Below are positions 16,994 through 25,509 of a stretch of 64,000 nucleotides of DNA, in pieces; the stretch's first letter is position 1; every line of letters starts with the position of its first letter. The stretch spans positions 1 through 64,000 of the forward strand of contig NZ_FWER01000026.1 in NCBI RefSeq assembly GCF_900169785.1. Direction: 5' to 3'. A program made the translations under genes and the position numbers. Below the pieces are notes generated by a model that worked only from the letters and a program-made list of their open reading frames with translations, was not told the origin of the DNA and searched no databases. This stretch comes from Rhizobium sullae. Lineage in GTDB: Bacteria > Pseudomonadota > Alphaproteobacteria > Rhizobiales > Rhizobiaceae.

Positions 16994-17278
16994 ATGAAAG
17001 AGAATAGCGTAATTTTCATCGGCTTGGATACGTCGAAGCTGAAGATTTCAGTGGCGGTTGCCGATGGAGAGCGTAACGGCGAGGTGCGGTTTTTCGGCGA
17101 CATCTCGTCGGAGCCGGCGTCGGTGGCGGCGATGGTCAACAAGCTTTCCAAGCGTGGAGCGAAGCTTCACTTTTGTTATGAAGCCGGCCCGACCGGCTAC
17201 GGTCTTTATCGCCAGATTGTCGAATTGGGGCACGACTGCGTGGTGGTGGCGCCGCCGGGCATCTGCTGCCACTGCTGA
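16994..17278 (+). pseudogene. N-terminal fragment of an IS110-family transposase
   Basis: The first 88 residues (FIGLDTSKLKISVAVADGE, then HFCYEAGPTGYGLYRQI and HDCVVVAP) match the N-terminal DEDD catalytic region of IS110 transposases, which normally run to about 340 residues. The frame is then cut at about 17255 and ends a few codons later inside a dehydrogenase fragment. No C-terminal half is present anywhere in the window, so it is a dead remnant. Confidence 0.8.
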
Positions 17279-17660
17279 AGAAGGGGCGGAATCCGCGCGT
17301 CGTCACCCTCGGCAGTGTGGCGGCGCGTAATGGAGCAATCAACTTCGACGACCTGCAGGCCGAGCGGGGCTACAAGCCGATGCCGGTCTACAGCCAGTCG
17401 AAGCTCGCCTGCGTCATGTTCGCCTTTGAACTGAGCCGGCGCAGCAAGGCGGCCAGATGGGGCATCGAGAGCCTGGCGGCGCATCCTGGCATCTCGCGGA
17501 CCGATCTGCTTCCGAACGGAGCGGGGCAGACGAGTGCGGCCGGGATGGCGCGCCGCTTCCTGCCTTTTCTGTTCCAGCCTGCGTGGCAGGGCGCTCTGCC
17601 CACGCTGTATGCGGCGACCGATCCGGCAGCGCGCGACGGCGCCTACTACCGACCTGACAG
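17255..17660 (+). pseudogene. Internal/C-terminal fragment of a short-chain dehydrogenase
   Basis: From GHLLPLLKKGRNPRVVTLGS through the Y-x3-K site (VYSQSKLA) to the C-terminal segment ARDGAYYRPD, this is the second half of an SDR of the kind related to retinol dehydrogenase-like oxidoreductases. The N-terminal NAD(P)-binding half is missing, replaced by the IS110 fragment. It is joined in a different frame to a medium-chain dehydrogenase fragment at about 17660. Confidence 0.75.
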
Positions 17661-18188
17661 GGTGGTCCGCTGGCGGTGCAGGTCGCGCGGCACTTCGGCG
17701 CAGGCAGGATTATCGCGGTCGGTCGCAGCCGCGAGCGGCTGGACCGGCTCGAAGTTGAAGCGCGAATTGCTCTCGACGACGCCGCCGACGAGGCGCTGCG
17801 CGCCGAGTTCGACCGCGGCGTCGATGTCGTCCTCGACTTTATCTGGGGCGAGCCTGCCAGCCGGGTGATCGCGGCCGCGACGAAGAATCGCGGTTCCAGA
17901 ATGGGCGAACCGAGGGTGCGTTACGTCCAGCTCGGCACGGTTGCGGGCGACGAGATTTCGCTCCGTGGCGATGCTTTTCGCGGTTCGGGGCTCGAATTGA
18001 TGGACAGCGGCATCGGCAGCGTCGCCATCCAGGAATTGTTGGCCGGCGCCCGCGAGCTTCTGACGGAAACGAACAAGGCAGGGTTTGACGCTCCCGTCAC
18101 GACGCTTCCGCTCACGGCCGTCGCCGACGCGTGGGCCGGCCCCTCTGATGTCCGCTACATCCTATCCCCGGCGGGCCAGACACATTGA
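17661..18188 (+). pseudogene. C-terminal fragment of a medium-chain (zinc/quinone-type) alcohol dehydrogenase
   Basis: It begins inside the Rossmann motif (GGPLAVQVARHFGAGRIIAVG) and runs to the normal C-terminus (VADAWAGPSDVRYILSPAGQ). The N-terminal catalytic domain of about 150 residues is missing. The remaining frame is intact with an internal ATG at 17676, but without the catalytic domain it is unlikely to be an enzyme. It is the third fragment in a row in this stretch. Confidence 0.75.
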
Positions 18189-18490
18189 CGCGAGCGGGAA
18201 AAGTCCATCTACGACGCTCGGACCGGACGGGTCGCACCTTGTACTGTGAATCAGCACCGAAGGCTGACCCCAGGACAAGAGGAAGCAAGTGCATGACTTT
18301 GCAGGCAAAATTACGATCCGAGTGAGGTCATCATAGGCGCCAATCGCGACCCCACACGATGTCATTCCTATATATAAATCAAAGCTTTACTCAGTAGCGA
18401 CAAATGGGTCAACCTTCGGTACTGATTCATACTCTGATTGAGGCTCCATCATCGTTTCACCGGGCTTGTTCCTCGGTCCACTTGATCGCA
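18189..18490. other. Non-coding gap between gene fragments and the GntR regulator
   Basis: No frame here has a convincing start or family similarity, and no strong hairpin or repeat stands out. The stretch around 18361-18410 is AT-richer than its surroundings. It is most likely spacer or decayed sequence. Confidence 0.5.
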
Positions 18491-19174
18491 CTAGAGGTCG
18501 GCGACTTGCAGATGCATTCGAGTAAATGCGATTAAGCTTTCGATGTGGTGGGCGACAGCCCGGCGCGTTTCCTCGACGTCGCCCCGGTCGATCGCCTCGA
18601 TGATAACAAGGTGTTCCGTGGAGTCCGGCTTCAGGCGATCTTTCAGGCGGTCGATTTCGAAGAGACGCGTGGTCGCCCGAAGCTCCCGCAGCACCTTTGC
18701 CATTACCGCGTTGCCGCAATGATCGATGATCATATTATGGAGATTGTCGTCCGAGAACCAGTGCGCGTCTGTGTGATACGCCGTCGCGTCCAAAAGGTCG
18801 TGGATTTCCTGCCGGACGCTCATCAAAAGACGTCGCGGAATAGCGTTGATCGACAGTACCGCTGCTTCAGGTTCGATCAACAACCTCAGTTTCAAGCTTT
18901 GAAGATACTCGCCGATATCCACCTGTCGCACGACGTAGTTTCGGCCATCACCCTTGCGAACCAGGCCTTCGCCCTCTAACCTCTGAAGCGCTTCGCGCAG
19001 CGGCGTCCTCGAAATCCCGAGTGTCTCGGCAAGCCTTGCCTCAACGATGACATGCCCGCCTTTCAGCCGGCGATGCCGGATCATGTCGGACACGGCCTTG
19101 TAGGTCAGCGATGCAAGATTATGCTGCCCTTTCTCCGCAATTTTCCGACCCGGGGCCGCTAAAGCGTCTGTCAC
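18491..19174 (-). CDS. GntR-family (FCD/FadR-type) transcriptional regulator
   Basis: 227 residues. The N-terminal winged helix-turn-helix contains EARLAETLGISRTPLREALQRLEGEGLV, the standard GntR recognition region. The C-terminal all-helical FCD domain has the metal and ligand positions in DDNLHNMIIDHCGN and HLVIIEAIDRGD. FCD regulators usually respond to small organic acids or amino acids. It is divergent from a second FCD regulator 112 bases away, and both stand before the amino-acid catabolic operon. Confidence 0.88.
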   Translation of the reverse strand: MTDALAAPGRKIAEKGQHNLASLTYKAVSDMIRHRRLKGGHVIVEARLAETLGISRTPLREALQRLEGEGLVRKGDGRNYVVRQVDIGEYLQSLKLRLLIEPEAAVLSINAIPRRLLMSVRQEIHDLLDATAYHTDAHWFSDDNLHNMIIDHCGNAVMAKVLRELRATTRLFEIDRLKDRLKPDSTEHLVIIEAIDRGDVEETRRAVAHHIESLIAFTRMHLQVADL

Positions 19175-19286
19175 CGTTCGCTATTTCCTTGTTCTTTAAG
19201 GCGTTGGCCGCACGACGCGGCAACGCGCTTTCCTTACGCGATCACTTGTTACATATGATAGCCGAATTGGAAAAGGACTGGAACGA

Positions 19287-19940
19287 GTGCAGATGGACGA
19301 TGGTCTGAATGAAGTTGGCGACTCCAGCCTTGCTGACGAAACCTACCGTTCCCTGCTGGCTGATATTCTATCAGCCAGGCTCGCGGGGGGATCGGTCGTC
19401 CAGCAACGCCGCCTGGCGACGAAACATGCTGTTTCGCGTTCTCCCATGCGCCACGCGCTGGGACGTCTCGAAGGGGAGGGACTACTTGTCAGAAACGAAA
19501 AAGGCGTTCTCTCGGTCAGGGTCATCAGTCTCAAGGATTACCTTGACAGTCTCACCATGAGGATGCTGCTCGAACCAACTGCGGCCGCGCTCGCCAGTCC
19601 TCACGTTTCGCGACTTGAACTGGACCCTTTGGCAAGGATGCTTGACGAGATCGAGACCGACCCCGAACCTGACCCCGAGGTGGTTTGGGCGTTCGACGAA
19701 GCGCTTCACAACTATATCGCAAGCGAGAGCCGCAACCCCTTTATGGCGGCTACCATCGGGGAGATGCGACGCTACACAACGATCTTTGAGCGGCAACTGC
19801 CTGTTGTTCGCGCTAAGCCGGGCGTGCGAGAACATAGAGCGATCCTGCTTGCCTTGGCCTCCAACGATGCCGAGGCCGCCCGCCGAGCCATGACCGATCA
19901 TCTCGAAGTCGTCCGTCAGGGCGTTCTTGCGAACTACTGA
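19287..19940 (+). CDS. GntR-family (FCD/FadR-type) transcriptional regulator
   Basis: 217 residues. The DNA-binding part reads QRRLATKHAVSRSPMRHALGRLEGEGLL, with SPMRHAL replacing the usual TPVREAL. The FCD ligand domain shows DEALHNYIASESRNPF and EHRAILLALASNDAEAA. It lies 111 bases upstream of the ABC transporter operon in the same direction and is the likeliest regulator of it through the palindrome at 19985-20000. Its relation to the divergent FCD regulator is unknown; they are not close copies. Confidence 0.88.
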   Translation: MQMDDGLNEVGDSSLADETYRSLLADILSARLAGGSVVQQRRLATKHAVSRSPMRHALGRLEGEGLLVRNEKGVLSVRVISLKDYLDSLTMRMLLEPTAAALASPHVSRLELDPLARMLDEIETDPEPDPEVVWAFDEALHNYIASESRNPFMAATIGEMRRYTTIFERQLPVVRAKPGVREHRAILLALASNDAEAARRAMTDHLEVVRQGVLANY

Positions 19941-19957
19941 ATCCGATGAAAACGCAC

Positions 19958-19985
19958 TTGCATTCGCGGTGGACTTTTGTATAAA
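19958..19985 (+). promoter_or_regulatory. Predicted sigma-70 promoter of the amino-acid catabolic operon
   Basis: TTGCAT at 19958-19963 and TATAAA at 19980-19985 are separated by 16 bases, an acceptable sigma-70 arrangement. The -10 box touches the palindromic operator that follows, which would make the bound regulator a repressor. Confidence 0.5.
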
Positions 19986-20000
19986 AGTGGGATCCCACTT
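19985..20000. promoter_or_regulatory. Perfect 16-base palindrome, probable GntR operator
   Basis: AAGTGGGATCCCACTT reads the same on both strands. It starts on the last base of the predicted -10 box and ends 51 bases before the first structural gene. Its size and GTGGGATCCCAC core suit a homodimeric FCD-type GntR regulator, and two such regulators are encoded next to it. Confidence 0.65.
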
Positions 20001-20051
20001 GAATGCACGATCGGGACCCAACGATAATGAATCGAACTCCAGAGGCTCTCC

Positions 20052-20888
20052 ATGCTCCGTTCACACTTCTCTCGCAGCGTTTTTGCCGCGTCCTTCCTGT
20101 CGATCACAGCGTCTTTTGCCTTCGCTCAATCCTGCGAACCCAAAGCGGTGGCAGGCGAGTTGATCAAGCCCGGTACGCTCGTCATGTCGACCAATCCAAC
20201 GCTTCCTCCGCTCCAGTTCATCGATTCCACTGGCGATCTTAAGGGCATGCGCATCGACCTCGGCAAAGAGATCGCCAAGCGCCTTTGCCTTGAGCCCGAG
20301 TATGTCCGCATCGAATTCTCCGCGATGGTTCCGGGTCTGCAGGCTGGCCGCTGGGACATGATCAATACGGGCATTTTCTTCACCGAGGAACGCGCCAAGA
20401 TCATGCAGATGATCCCCTATGAAGATCAGGCCATCAGCATCTCCGTGGCGCCGGATTCGAAGAAAAACGTCACCGCAAAAGATGATCTGGCCGGCATGAC
20501 GATCGGTGTCGAAATCGGTGGTTTCGAGGAAACAAAGACACGCCTTCTCGACAAGGAACTGCGTGACACGGGCAAAGAAGGCCTGACCATCCAGACGTTC
20601 GATAATTTCGCCTTGGCCTTCCAGGCTCTGCGGGCAGGCCAGGTACAGGGTGTCGTGTCGATCGACGCCGTCGCGAAGGAGTACGATTCTCGCGGGGACT
20701 TCAAACGGGCAATCAGCGGCCTCTACCCCGCTCCGGTTTCTGTCGCATTCAAAAGCCCGGCTTTGGCTGATGCCGTGTCTGCGACGTTGAAAGACATGAA
20801 GGCGGATGGATCTCTGAAGGCGCTCTTTGACAAATACGGCCTGCCGATGGTCGCGGGTGACTATTCGGTCAAAGGCCCAGGCCGCTGA
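20052..20888 (+). CDS. Amino-acid ABC transporter periplasmic binding protein (family 3)
   Basis: 278 residues with a signal peptide (cleavage near AFAQS, about 26). The mature part has the family 3 layout: LVMSTNPTLPPLQFID in the first lobe, then DLGKEIAKRL and the hinge-side segments MTIGVEIGG and LQALRAGQVQGVVSIDAV-like residues. It would capture an amino-acid-like ligand in the periplasm for the permease and ATPase encoded downstream. It is the first gene of the operon after the palindromic operator and is followed by a strong hairpin. Confidence 0.88.
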   Translation: MLRSHFSRSVFAASFLSITASFAFAQSCEPKAVAGELIKPGTLVMSTNPTLPPLQFIDSTGDLKGMRIDLGKEIAKRLCLEPEYVRIEFSAMVPGLQAGRWDMINTGIFFTEERAKIMQMIPYEDQAISISVAPDSKKNVTAKDDLAGMTIGVEIGGFEETKTRLLDKELRDTGKEGLTIQTFDNFALAFQALRAGQVQGVVSIDAVAKEYDSRGDFKRAISGLYPAPVSVAFKSPALADAVSATLKDMKADGSLKALFDKYGLPMVAGDYSVKGPGR

Positions 20889-20921
20889 ACTGATTTCAAA
20901 GGTCGTTTAGAGATGAGGCGG

Positions 20922-20940
20922 GGCGCGACCACGTCGCGCC
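20922..20940 (+). terminator. Intercistronic stem-loop after the binding-protein gene
   Basis: GGCGCGAC, loop CAC, GTCGCGCC: a perfect eight-base GC-rich stem with no T run. It sits between the binding-protein and permease genes, a usual place for a structure that stabilises the upstream mRNA or partly terminates, raising binding-protein output over permease. Confidence 0.55.
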
Positions 20941-20965
20941 AGCCCTCTTGCAGAAGGTCGTCTTC

Positions 20966-21658
20966 ATGTCGCTTTGGAACTGGTCTGGCTTCTTCGGTTA
21001 CCTGGTCAACCCCTTTATACTTGGCGGGGTGTTCACAACCGTCTGGCTCACCGTCGTCTCGTTGGTTGCGGGGCTAATTCTTGGTTTTGCCCTTGCAGTG
21101 ATGCGGCGATCGTCACGGCGAGTGCCATACTCCCTTGCCAAGGCGTATATCTGGCTTTTTCGCGGCACGCCGCTTCTTGTACAGTTGATTGCGATCTACA
21201 CGGCGCTTCCACTGTTCGGCATCAAGTTCACAGTCATAGAGGCGGCGTTGCTCGGATTGGCTCTCAACGAGGCGGCTTATCTCGCGGAGATCATTCGCGC
21301 TGGTATCGAAGCCGTGCCGGAAGGTCAGACCAGGGCGGCGCGCGCGCTCGGCATGACGGAGCGTCAGATCATGCGCTACATCGTCATGCCGCAAGCCTTC
21401 AAAGTTATCGTGCCGCCTCTCGGCAATTCGGTGAACGGTCTCTTGAAAACGACCTCTGTCACCTCCGTCATCTCGGTCGAAGAACTCCTTCGCCGGACCC
21501 AGGTTCTCATCCAGGAACGATTCATGGTGCTCGAATTGTTTGCGGTCGCGGCGATTTATTACCTCCTCCTCACAACGCTCTGGGACTTCTTCCAAAGCCA
21601 TATCGAAAAGCGTCTCGGTCAAGCCGGATCTCGACTTTCCGTTAACGAGAAGCGCTAG
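20966..21658 (+). CDS. Amino-acid ABC transporter permease (HisM/GlnP family)
   Basis: 230 residues from the ATG at 20966 (AAGG upstream); a TTG 18 bases earlier is possible. About five membrane helices. The ATPase-contacting EAA loop is in EAVPEGQTRAARALGM, and the N-terminal TVWLTVVSLVAGLILGF region is typical of polar amino-acid permeases. Only one permease gene is present, so a homodimer is expected. The matching ATPase is three genes further on, at 25506. Confidence 0.9.
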   Translation: MSLWNWSGFFGYLVNPFILGGVFTTVWLTVVSLVAGLILGFALAVMRRSSRRVPYSLAKAYIWLFRGTPLLVQLIAIYTALPLFGIKFTVIEAALLGLALNEAAYLAEIIRAGIEAVPEGQTRAARALGMTERQIMRYIVMPQAFKVIVPPLGNSVNGLLKTTSVTSVISVEELLRRTQVLIQERFMVLELFAVAAIYYLLLTTLWDFFQSHIEKRLGQAGSRLSVNEKR

Positions 21659-21673
21659 AACTAGGATTCTCAA

Positions 21674-22564
21674 ATGCAAAAGACGTTCCGCGGTGTGTAC
21701 ACCGTGATGATTACTCCCTTGGATTCCAACAGCGCGGTAGATCTGAAGGGGCTGGCTGCCTTTACCGACTGGCAGGTCAAAGAAGGTATACACGGCCTGA
21801 TCCCTCTTGGATCGACAGGTGAGTTTTTGTCCCTCAGCGAGGAAGAGCGCGATGGTGTGGCGAGGACCGTCATCGAAACTGTCGCGGGTCGGGTGCCTGT
21901 TCTGATCGGCGCGGGAGCGGAAGATACGCGGGAATCCATTCGCCTTAGCGTCAAGGCCGAGGCAATGGGAGCTGACGGCGTCATGATTATTCCGCCGTTC
22001 TATTCCACACCAACGGATGACGAACTCGTTCACCACTACAAGAGCATTGCGTCTGCAGTGACCATCCCGATTATGATCTACAACAATCCCGCGACCGCAA
22101 ACGTCGATCTGACGCCAGAGTTGGTCAAGCGGATCGCCGAAATCGACGGCTGTGACTATATCAAGGAGTCCACCCTCGAAGTGACGCGCGTGCGCGACAT
22201 CATCCGGCTGGCTGGCGACGATATGACTGTGTTCGGGGGCATTCTCGGGTTCGAGTCTTTCGTTATGGGTGCGCAGGGCTGGGTGGCAGTGGCTTCAAAT
22301 GTTGCGCCAGGACCGATGGCGCGGATCTTCGAACTTGTCGCCGATGAGAAAAGGTTCGATGAGGCAAGAGAGCTTTATCTCAAATGGCTGCCTGTCATTC
22401 ACGCGGTCGGAGGCCAGGCCTATGTCGCAGGTACGAAATCACTGCTGACCCACATGGGATTTGGCGCAGGCCTGCCGCGTCCGCCGCGCCTACCGTTGCC
22501 ACCCGCGCGGGACGCCGCAATGAAGAAGCTGGTGACTGATTTCGGTCTGACGTTCGGCACCTGA
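21674..22564 (+). CDS. DapA-family class I aldolase/lyase (dihydrodipicolinate synthase-like)
   Basis: 296 residues with the (beta/alpha)8 DapA fold. PLGSTGEFLSLSEEER is the substrate-carboxylate loop, Y136 in MIYNNPAT is the proton relay and K164 in YIKEST is the Schiff-base lysine. Members act on 2-oxo acids: dihydrodipicolinate, N-acetylneuraminate, or pyrroline-4-hydroxy-2-carboxylate (a deaminase of hydroxyproline breakdown). Because the next gene is a D-hydroxyproline-dehydrogenase-like fusion, the deaminase function is my favoured guess, but the sequence alone does not fix it. Confidence 0.82.
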   Translation: MQKTFRGVYTVMITPLDSNSAVDLKGLAAFTDWQVKEGIHGLIPLGSTGEFLSLSEEERDGVARTVIETVAGRVPVLIGAGAEDTRESIRLSVKAEAMGADGVMIIPPFYSTPTDDELVHHYKSIASAVTIPIMIYNNPATANVDLTPELVKRIAEIDGCDYIKESTLEVTRVRDIIRLAGDDMTVFGGILGFESFVMGAQGWVAVASNVAPGPMARIFELVADEKRFDEARELYLKWLPVIHAVGGQAYVAGTKSLLTHMGFGAGLPRPPRLPLPPARDAAMKKLVTDFGLTFGT

Positions 22565-22575
22565 GGAATTCCACG

Positions 22576-25509
22576 ATGCCCGTCGCTTCCATAAAGCAGA
22601 GTTTGGGGCCCGACGATGCGCGGGTCAGGCTCTCGGTCGACGGCCTGCAGATATTTGCCGAAAAAGGCATGTCTGTTGCCGCCGCCATCGAGGCGACGGG
22701 ACGGCATGAATTTTCCCGAGGCATCAAAGGCGAGGGCCGTGGCCTCTTTTGCGGAATGGGTGCCTGTCACGACTGTCTCTTGACGATCGACGGAAAAGTC
22801 AGCCAGCGGGCCTGCATGACCACTGTCGACGATGACATGCAGGTCCTGCGCCCTGCCGCCCGGCCGGACCTTGCCGCTGGTCAGATTGCTGATCTCTGCA
22901 GTGTGCCGCAGTCCTTGGCGACAAGGACGATGGACGTTCTCATTGTCGGAGCAGGCCCCGCAGGGCTTGCCGCCGCTAAGGTCCTTGCTGTGGCCGGGGC
23001 CGAAGTGACTGTCATTGATGAACGGCCGTCCGCCGGCGGGCAGTATTTCAAACAGCCCTCGACACCGAGCGCCGCTGAGCGATTGCGTGGCGACGAGCAG
23101 GCTTTATCCGGCGCAGCGCTTATAGGGAAAGTGCGCGACCACGGCGTGATATTTCTTAGTGAGACAGTGGTGTGGGGTGGTGCACGCGACGACGCCGGTT
23201 CGTTTATCATCGCCTGCTATGGATCCGGCCATGCATTTTACTGCAAGCCGAAAATGCTCATTATCGCGACAGGGGCCTACGAACGCCCAACGTCGGTCAG
23301 GGGTTGGACACTACCCGGTGCGATGACAACAGGGGCCGCCCAGACGTTGCTGAGGAGCTACGGAACTGTGCCCGGCCGAAGGATCATTGTCGCCGGAAAC
23401 GGTCCTTTGAATATGCAGGTCGCAAACGAACTTCGAAAGGCAGGAGCTTCCATAGTGGCTTTGCTGGAAGCAGCACCGCCACCGTGGTCTCGGCCTGCGG
23501 CAGCCCTCAGGCTTCTGACAACGGATCCCGCTCTCGCCCGTCACGGATTACGCCAGATATCGACGCTGAGGTCCAGGGGCGTCAAGATAGACTGGAATAG
23601 CGTGCTCACCTCGATCAACGGTTCGCAGTGTGTGGAGAGCGTCACTTTCGCCGGACCAGGCGGCGAGACCAATCTCGATGCTGACACTGTCCTTATCGGC
23701 GGCAATTTCACATCCTCCAATGAGCTGTCCCGGCTACTCGGATGCGGCCATGAGGTCGTCGACGGTGATCTACGGGCCGTGCGAGATCTCGACGGTCAGA
23801 CAACGCTTGCGAACGTGCATATTGTCGGTGAAGCGGCGCGTTTCGGCGGCGCGCATGTTGCGATGGCAGAAGGACGGATTGCCGCCGCAGCGATTGCGCG
23901 AAAACTGGGCCTCCTTGCCCAAACCGACGAAAGCGCAGTGAAAAGGCTTGCCCGCCATAGACGGTTTCAAGAGGCGCTTTGGCAGGTCTTCGCGCCGAAG
24001 GACGATGCAAAGACAAAGACGGCGGTTCCGCCAGATGATGCCTTGATCTGCCGTTGCGAAGGGGTGACTTACGGTGCCTTGAGGACCCTCAGCGCAAATA
24101 GTGCGCAGGACGTCTCGACATTAAAGCGCCTGTCGCGTGCAGGCATGGGGCGGTGTCAGAGCCGCTACTGCGGCAAAGCGATCGCCGACGTCGTGAAAGA
24201 ACGGCACCTGTCTGGCGAAACACGCGGTTTTCTGGCTCCGCAAATGCCACTTCGACCTATTCCGCTTGCGGCGCTTGCAGTCGAAAAGCCGGAATGGGGC
24301 GGGCACAAGCGCGCGCTTTTGCCGGAAAAACCCCCATTGGCGAACCCTCAACCCTTGCCCGTGGCAGAAACGTCCACGCTGGTAATCGGCGCAGGCATTG
24401 CAGGCCTTTCGACGGCGCTCTTCCTTGCCCGGGAAGGCGAGGACGTTACGGTCGTGGAGCGCGCTTTTGCGAACTCGCTGGCGTCCGGAGGGAATGCAGG
24501 AAGTCTTCATGCTCAGTTGCTTTCCTTCGACCATGGTGCCCGTGCCGAAGGTGGCGGCGGAGCTGCCGCACAAACACTTCCCCTCCAGCGCGATTCAATC
24601 GCTCTTTGGGCCGCGCTGCAGAGCGAGTTGGGACAGGATTTCGAGATGAAGGTCACAGGCGGCCTCATGGTGGCGGAAACCGATGATCATATGCATTTTC
24701 TGGCGGAAAAGGTCGGTGTGGAGTGCGCGGCCGGGATTGATTGCCGCTTGATCGGGCAAGACGAACTACGCTCTCTGGAGCCTGCTTTGTCTTCTCACTT
24801 CGTCGGCGCTGCCTACTGCTCCCAGGAGGGCAAGATCAACCCTCTCGTCGCTACGCAATATATATTGGAGGCGGCACGGCGAGACGGCGCTCAAGTCTTC
24901 GAAAACTGCGAGGTCACCGGAATAAGGACCTCGGACGGCGGGTTCGAGGTCAAGACATCGAGGGGCATCTTGCGGACAAAACAGATCGTCAATGCAGCCG
25001 GAGCCTTCGCCTCAAGGATCGGCGCGATGCTCGGTGTCGACGTGCCGGTATTCGGTGCTCCGCTGCAGATGGTGGTTACCGAGGCCGCAGCACCTTTGAT
25101 CTCGTGTCTCGTCGCCCATGCTGACCGCCATTTAACCCTGAAGCAGGCGGCAAACGGGAACTTCATCATTGGCGGCGGCTGGACCGCAGGCCTCGATCCC
25201 TTCCATCAACATCCGCGCCCGCTGCTGTCGAGCCTTGAGGGGAACCTTTGGGTTGCCCAGCACGTCGTTCCCGCTCTGCGCAAACTTCACGTCATCCGAA
25301 GCTGGGCAGCGATGAACATCAATATCGACGGCGCGCCAATCCTCGGCGAACATCCGTCAATGCCTGGGTTCTTCAATGCCGTCACTTCAAACGGCTACAC
25401 GCTCGGCCCGATCGTCGGCCAGTTGACGTCTCGGCTCGTTCTCGGTCGCGAGACCGATAGAGCCTTGCAACCCTTTTCCATCTCACGTTTCCAGAAAGGC
25501 CGGGCATGA
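22576..25509 (+). CDS. Triple-fusion FAD/iron-sulfur amino-acid dehydrogenase (HcnABC/LhpBEF-like in one chain)
   Basis: 977 residues holding three parts usually encoded by separate genes. Residues 15-95 are a 2Fe-2S ferredoxin domain (C59-x4-C64-x2-C67, C80). Residues 115-540 are an FAD oxidoreductase (GAGPAG 125-130, second nucleotide fold near 273) ending in a Bfd-like 2Fe-2S site (C492, C494, C527, C532). Residues 598-977 are a DadA/glycine-oxidase-type flavoprotein (GAGIAG 605-610). The split version occurs in hydrogen cyanide synthase HcnABC and in heteromeric D-hydroxyproline dehydrogenase. The protein would oxidise a D-amino or imino acid and pass electrons internally to the respiratory chain. 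Its stop overlaps the next start. Confidence 0.85.
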   Translation: MPVASIKQSLGPDDARVRLSVDGLQIFAEKGMSVAAAIEATGRHEFSRGIKGEGRGLFCGMGACHDCLLTIDGKVSQRACMTTVDDDMQVLRPAARPDLAAGQIADLCSVPQSLATRTMDVLIVGAGPAGLAAAKVLAVAGAEVTVIDERPSAGGQYFKQPSTPSAAERLRGDEQALSGAALIGKVRDHGVIFLSETVVWGGARDDAGSFIIACYGSGHAFYCKPKMLIIATGAYERPTSVRGWTLPGAMTTGAAQTLLRSYGTVPGRRIIVAGNGPLNMQVANELRKAGASIVALLEAAPPPWSRPAAALRLLTTDPALARHGLRQISTLRSRGVKIDWNSVLTSINGSQCVESVTFAGPGGETNLDADTVLIGGNFTSSNELSRLLGCGHEVVDGDLRAVRDLDGQTTLANVHIVGEAARFGGAHVAMAEGRIAAAAIARKLGLLAQTDESAVKRLARHRRFQEALWQVFAPKDDAKTKTAVPPDDALICRCEGVTYGALRTLSANSAQDVSTLKRLSRAGMGRCQSRYCGKAIADVVKERHLSGETRGFLAPQMPLRPIPLAALAVEKPEWGGHKRALLPEKPPLANPQPLPVAETSTLVIGAGIAGLSTALFLAREGEDVTVVERAFANSLASGGNAGSLHAQLLSFDHGARAEGGGGAAAQTLPLQRDSIALWAALQSELGQDFEMKVTGGLMVAETDDHMHFLAEKVGVECAAGIDCRLIGQDELRSLEPALSSHFVGAAYCSQEGKINPLVATQYILEAARRDGAQVFENCEVTGIRTSDGGFEVKTSRGILRTKQIVNAAGAFASRIGAMLGVDVPVFGAPLQMVVTEAAAPLISCLVAHADRHLTLKQAANGNFIIGGGWTAGLDPFHQHPRPLLSSLEGNLWVAQHVVPALRKLHVIRSWAAMNINIDGAPILGEHPSMPGFFNAVTSNGYTLGPIVGQLTSRLVLGRETDRALQPFSISRFQKGRA

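Noticed and set aside
17317..17868. A 183-codon plus-strand frame as a single gene
   Set aside because: Only its first part is the SDR fragment; after about 17660 it runs out of frame over the medium-chain dehydrogenase fragment.
19201..19226. Hairpin GCGTTGGCCGC / GCGGCAACGC between the two GntR genes
   Set aside because: It needs a bulged base and has no T run or known operator form; reported only as a possible structure, not as a feature.
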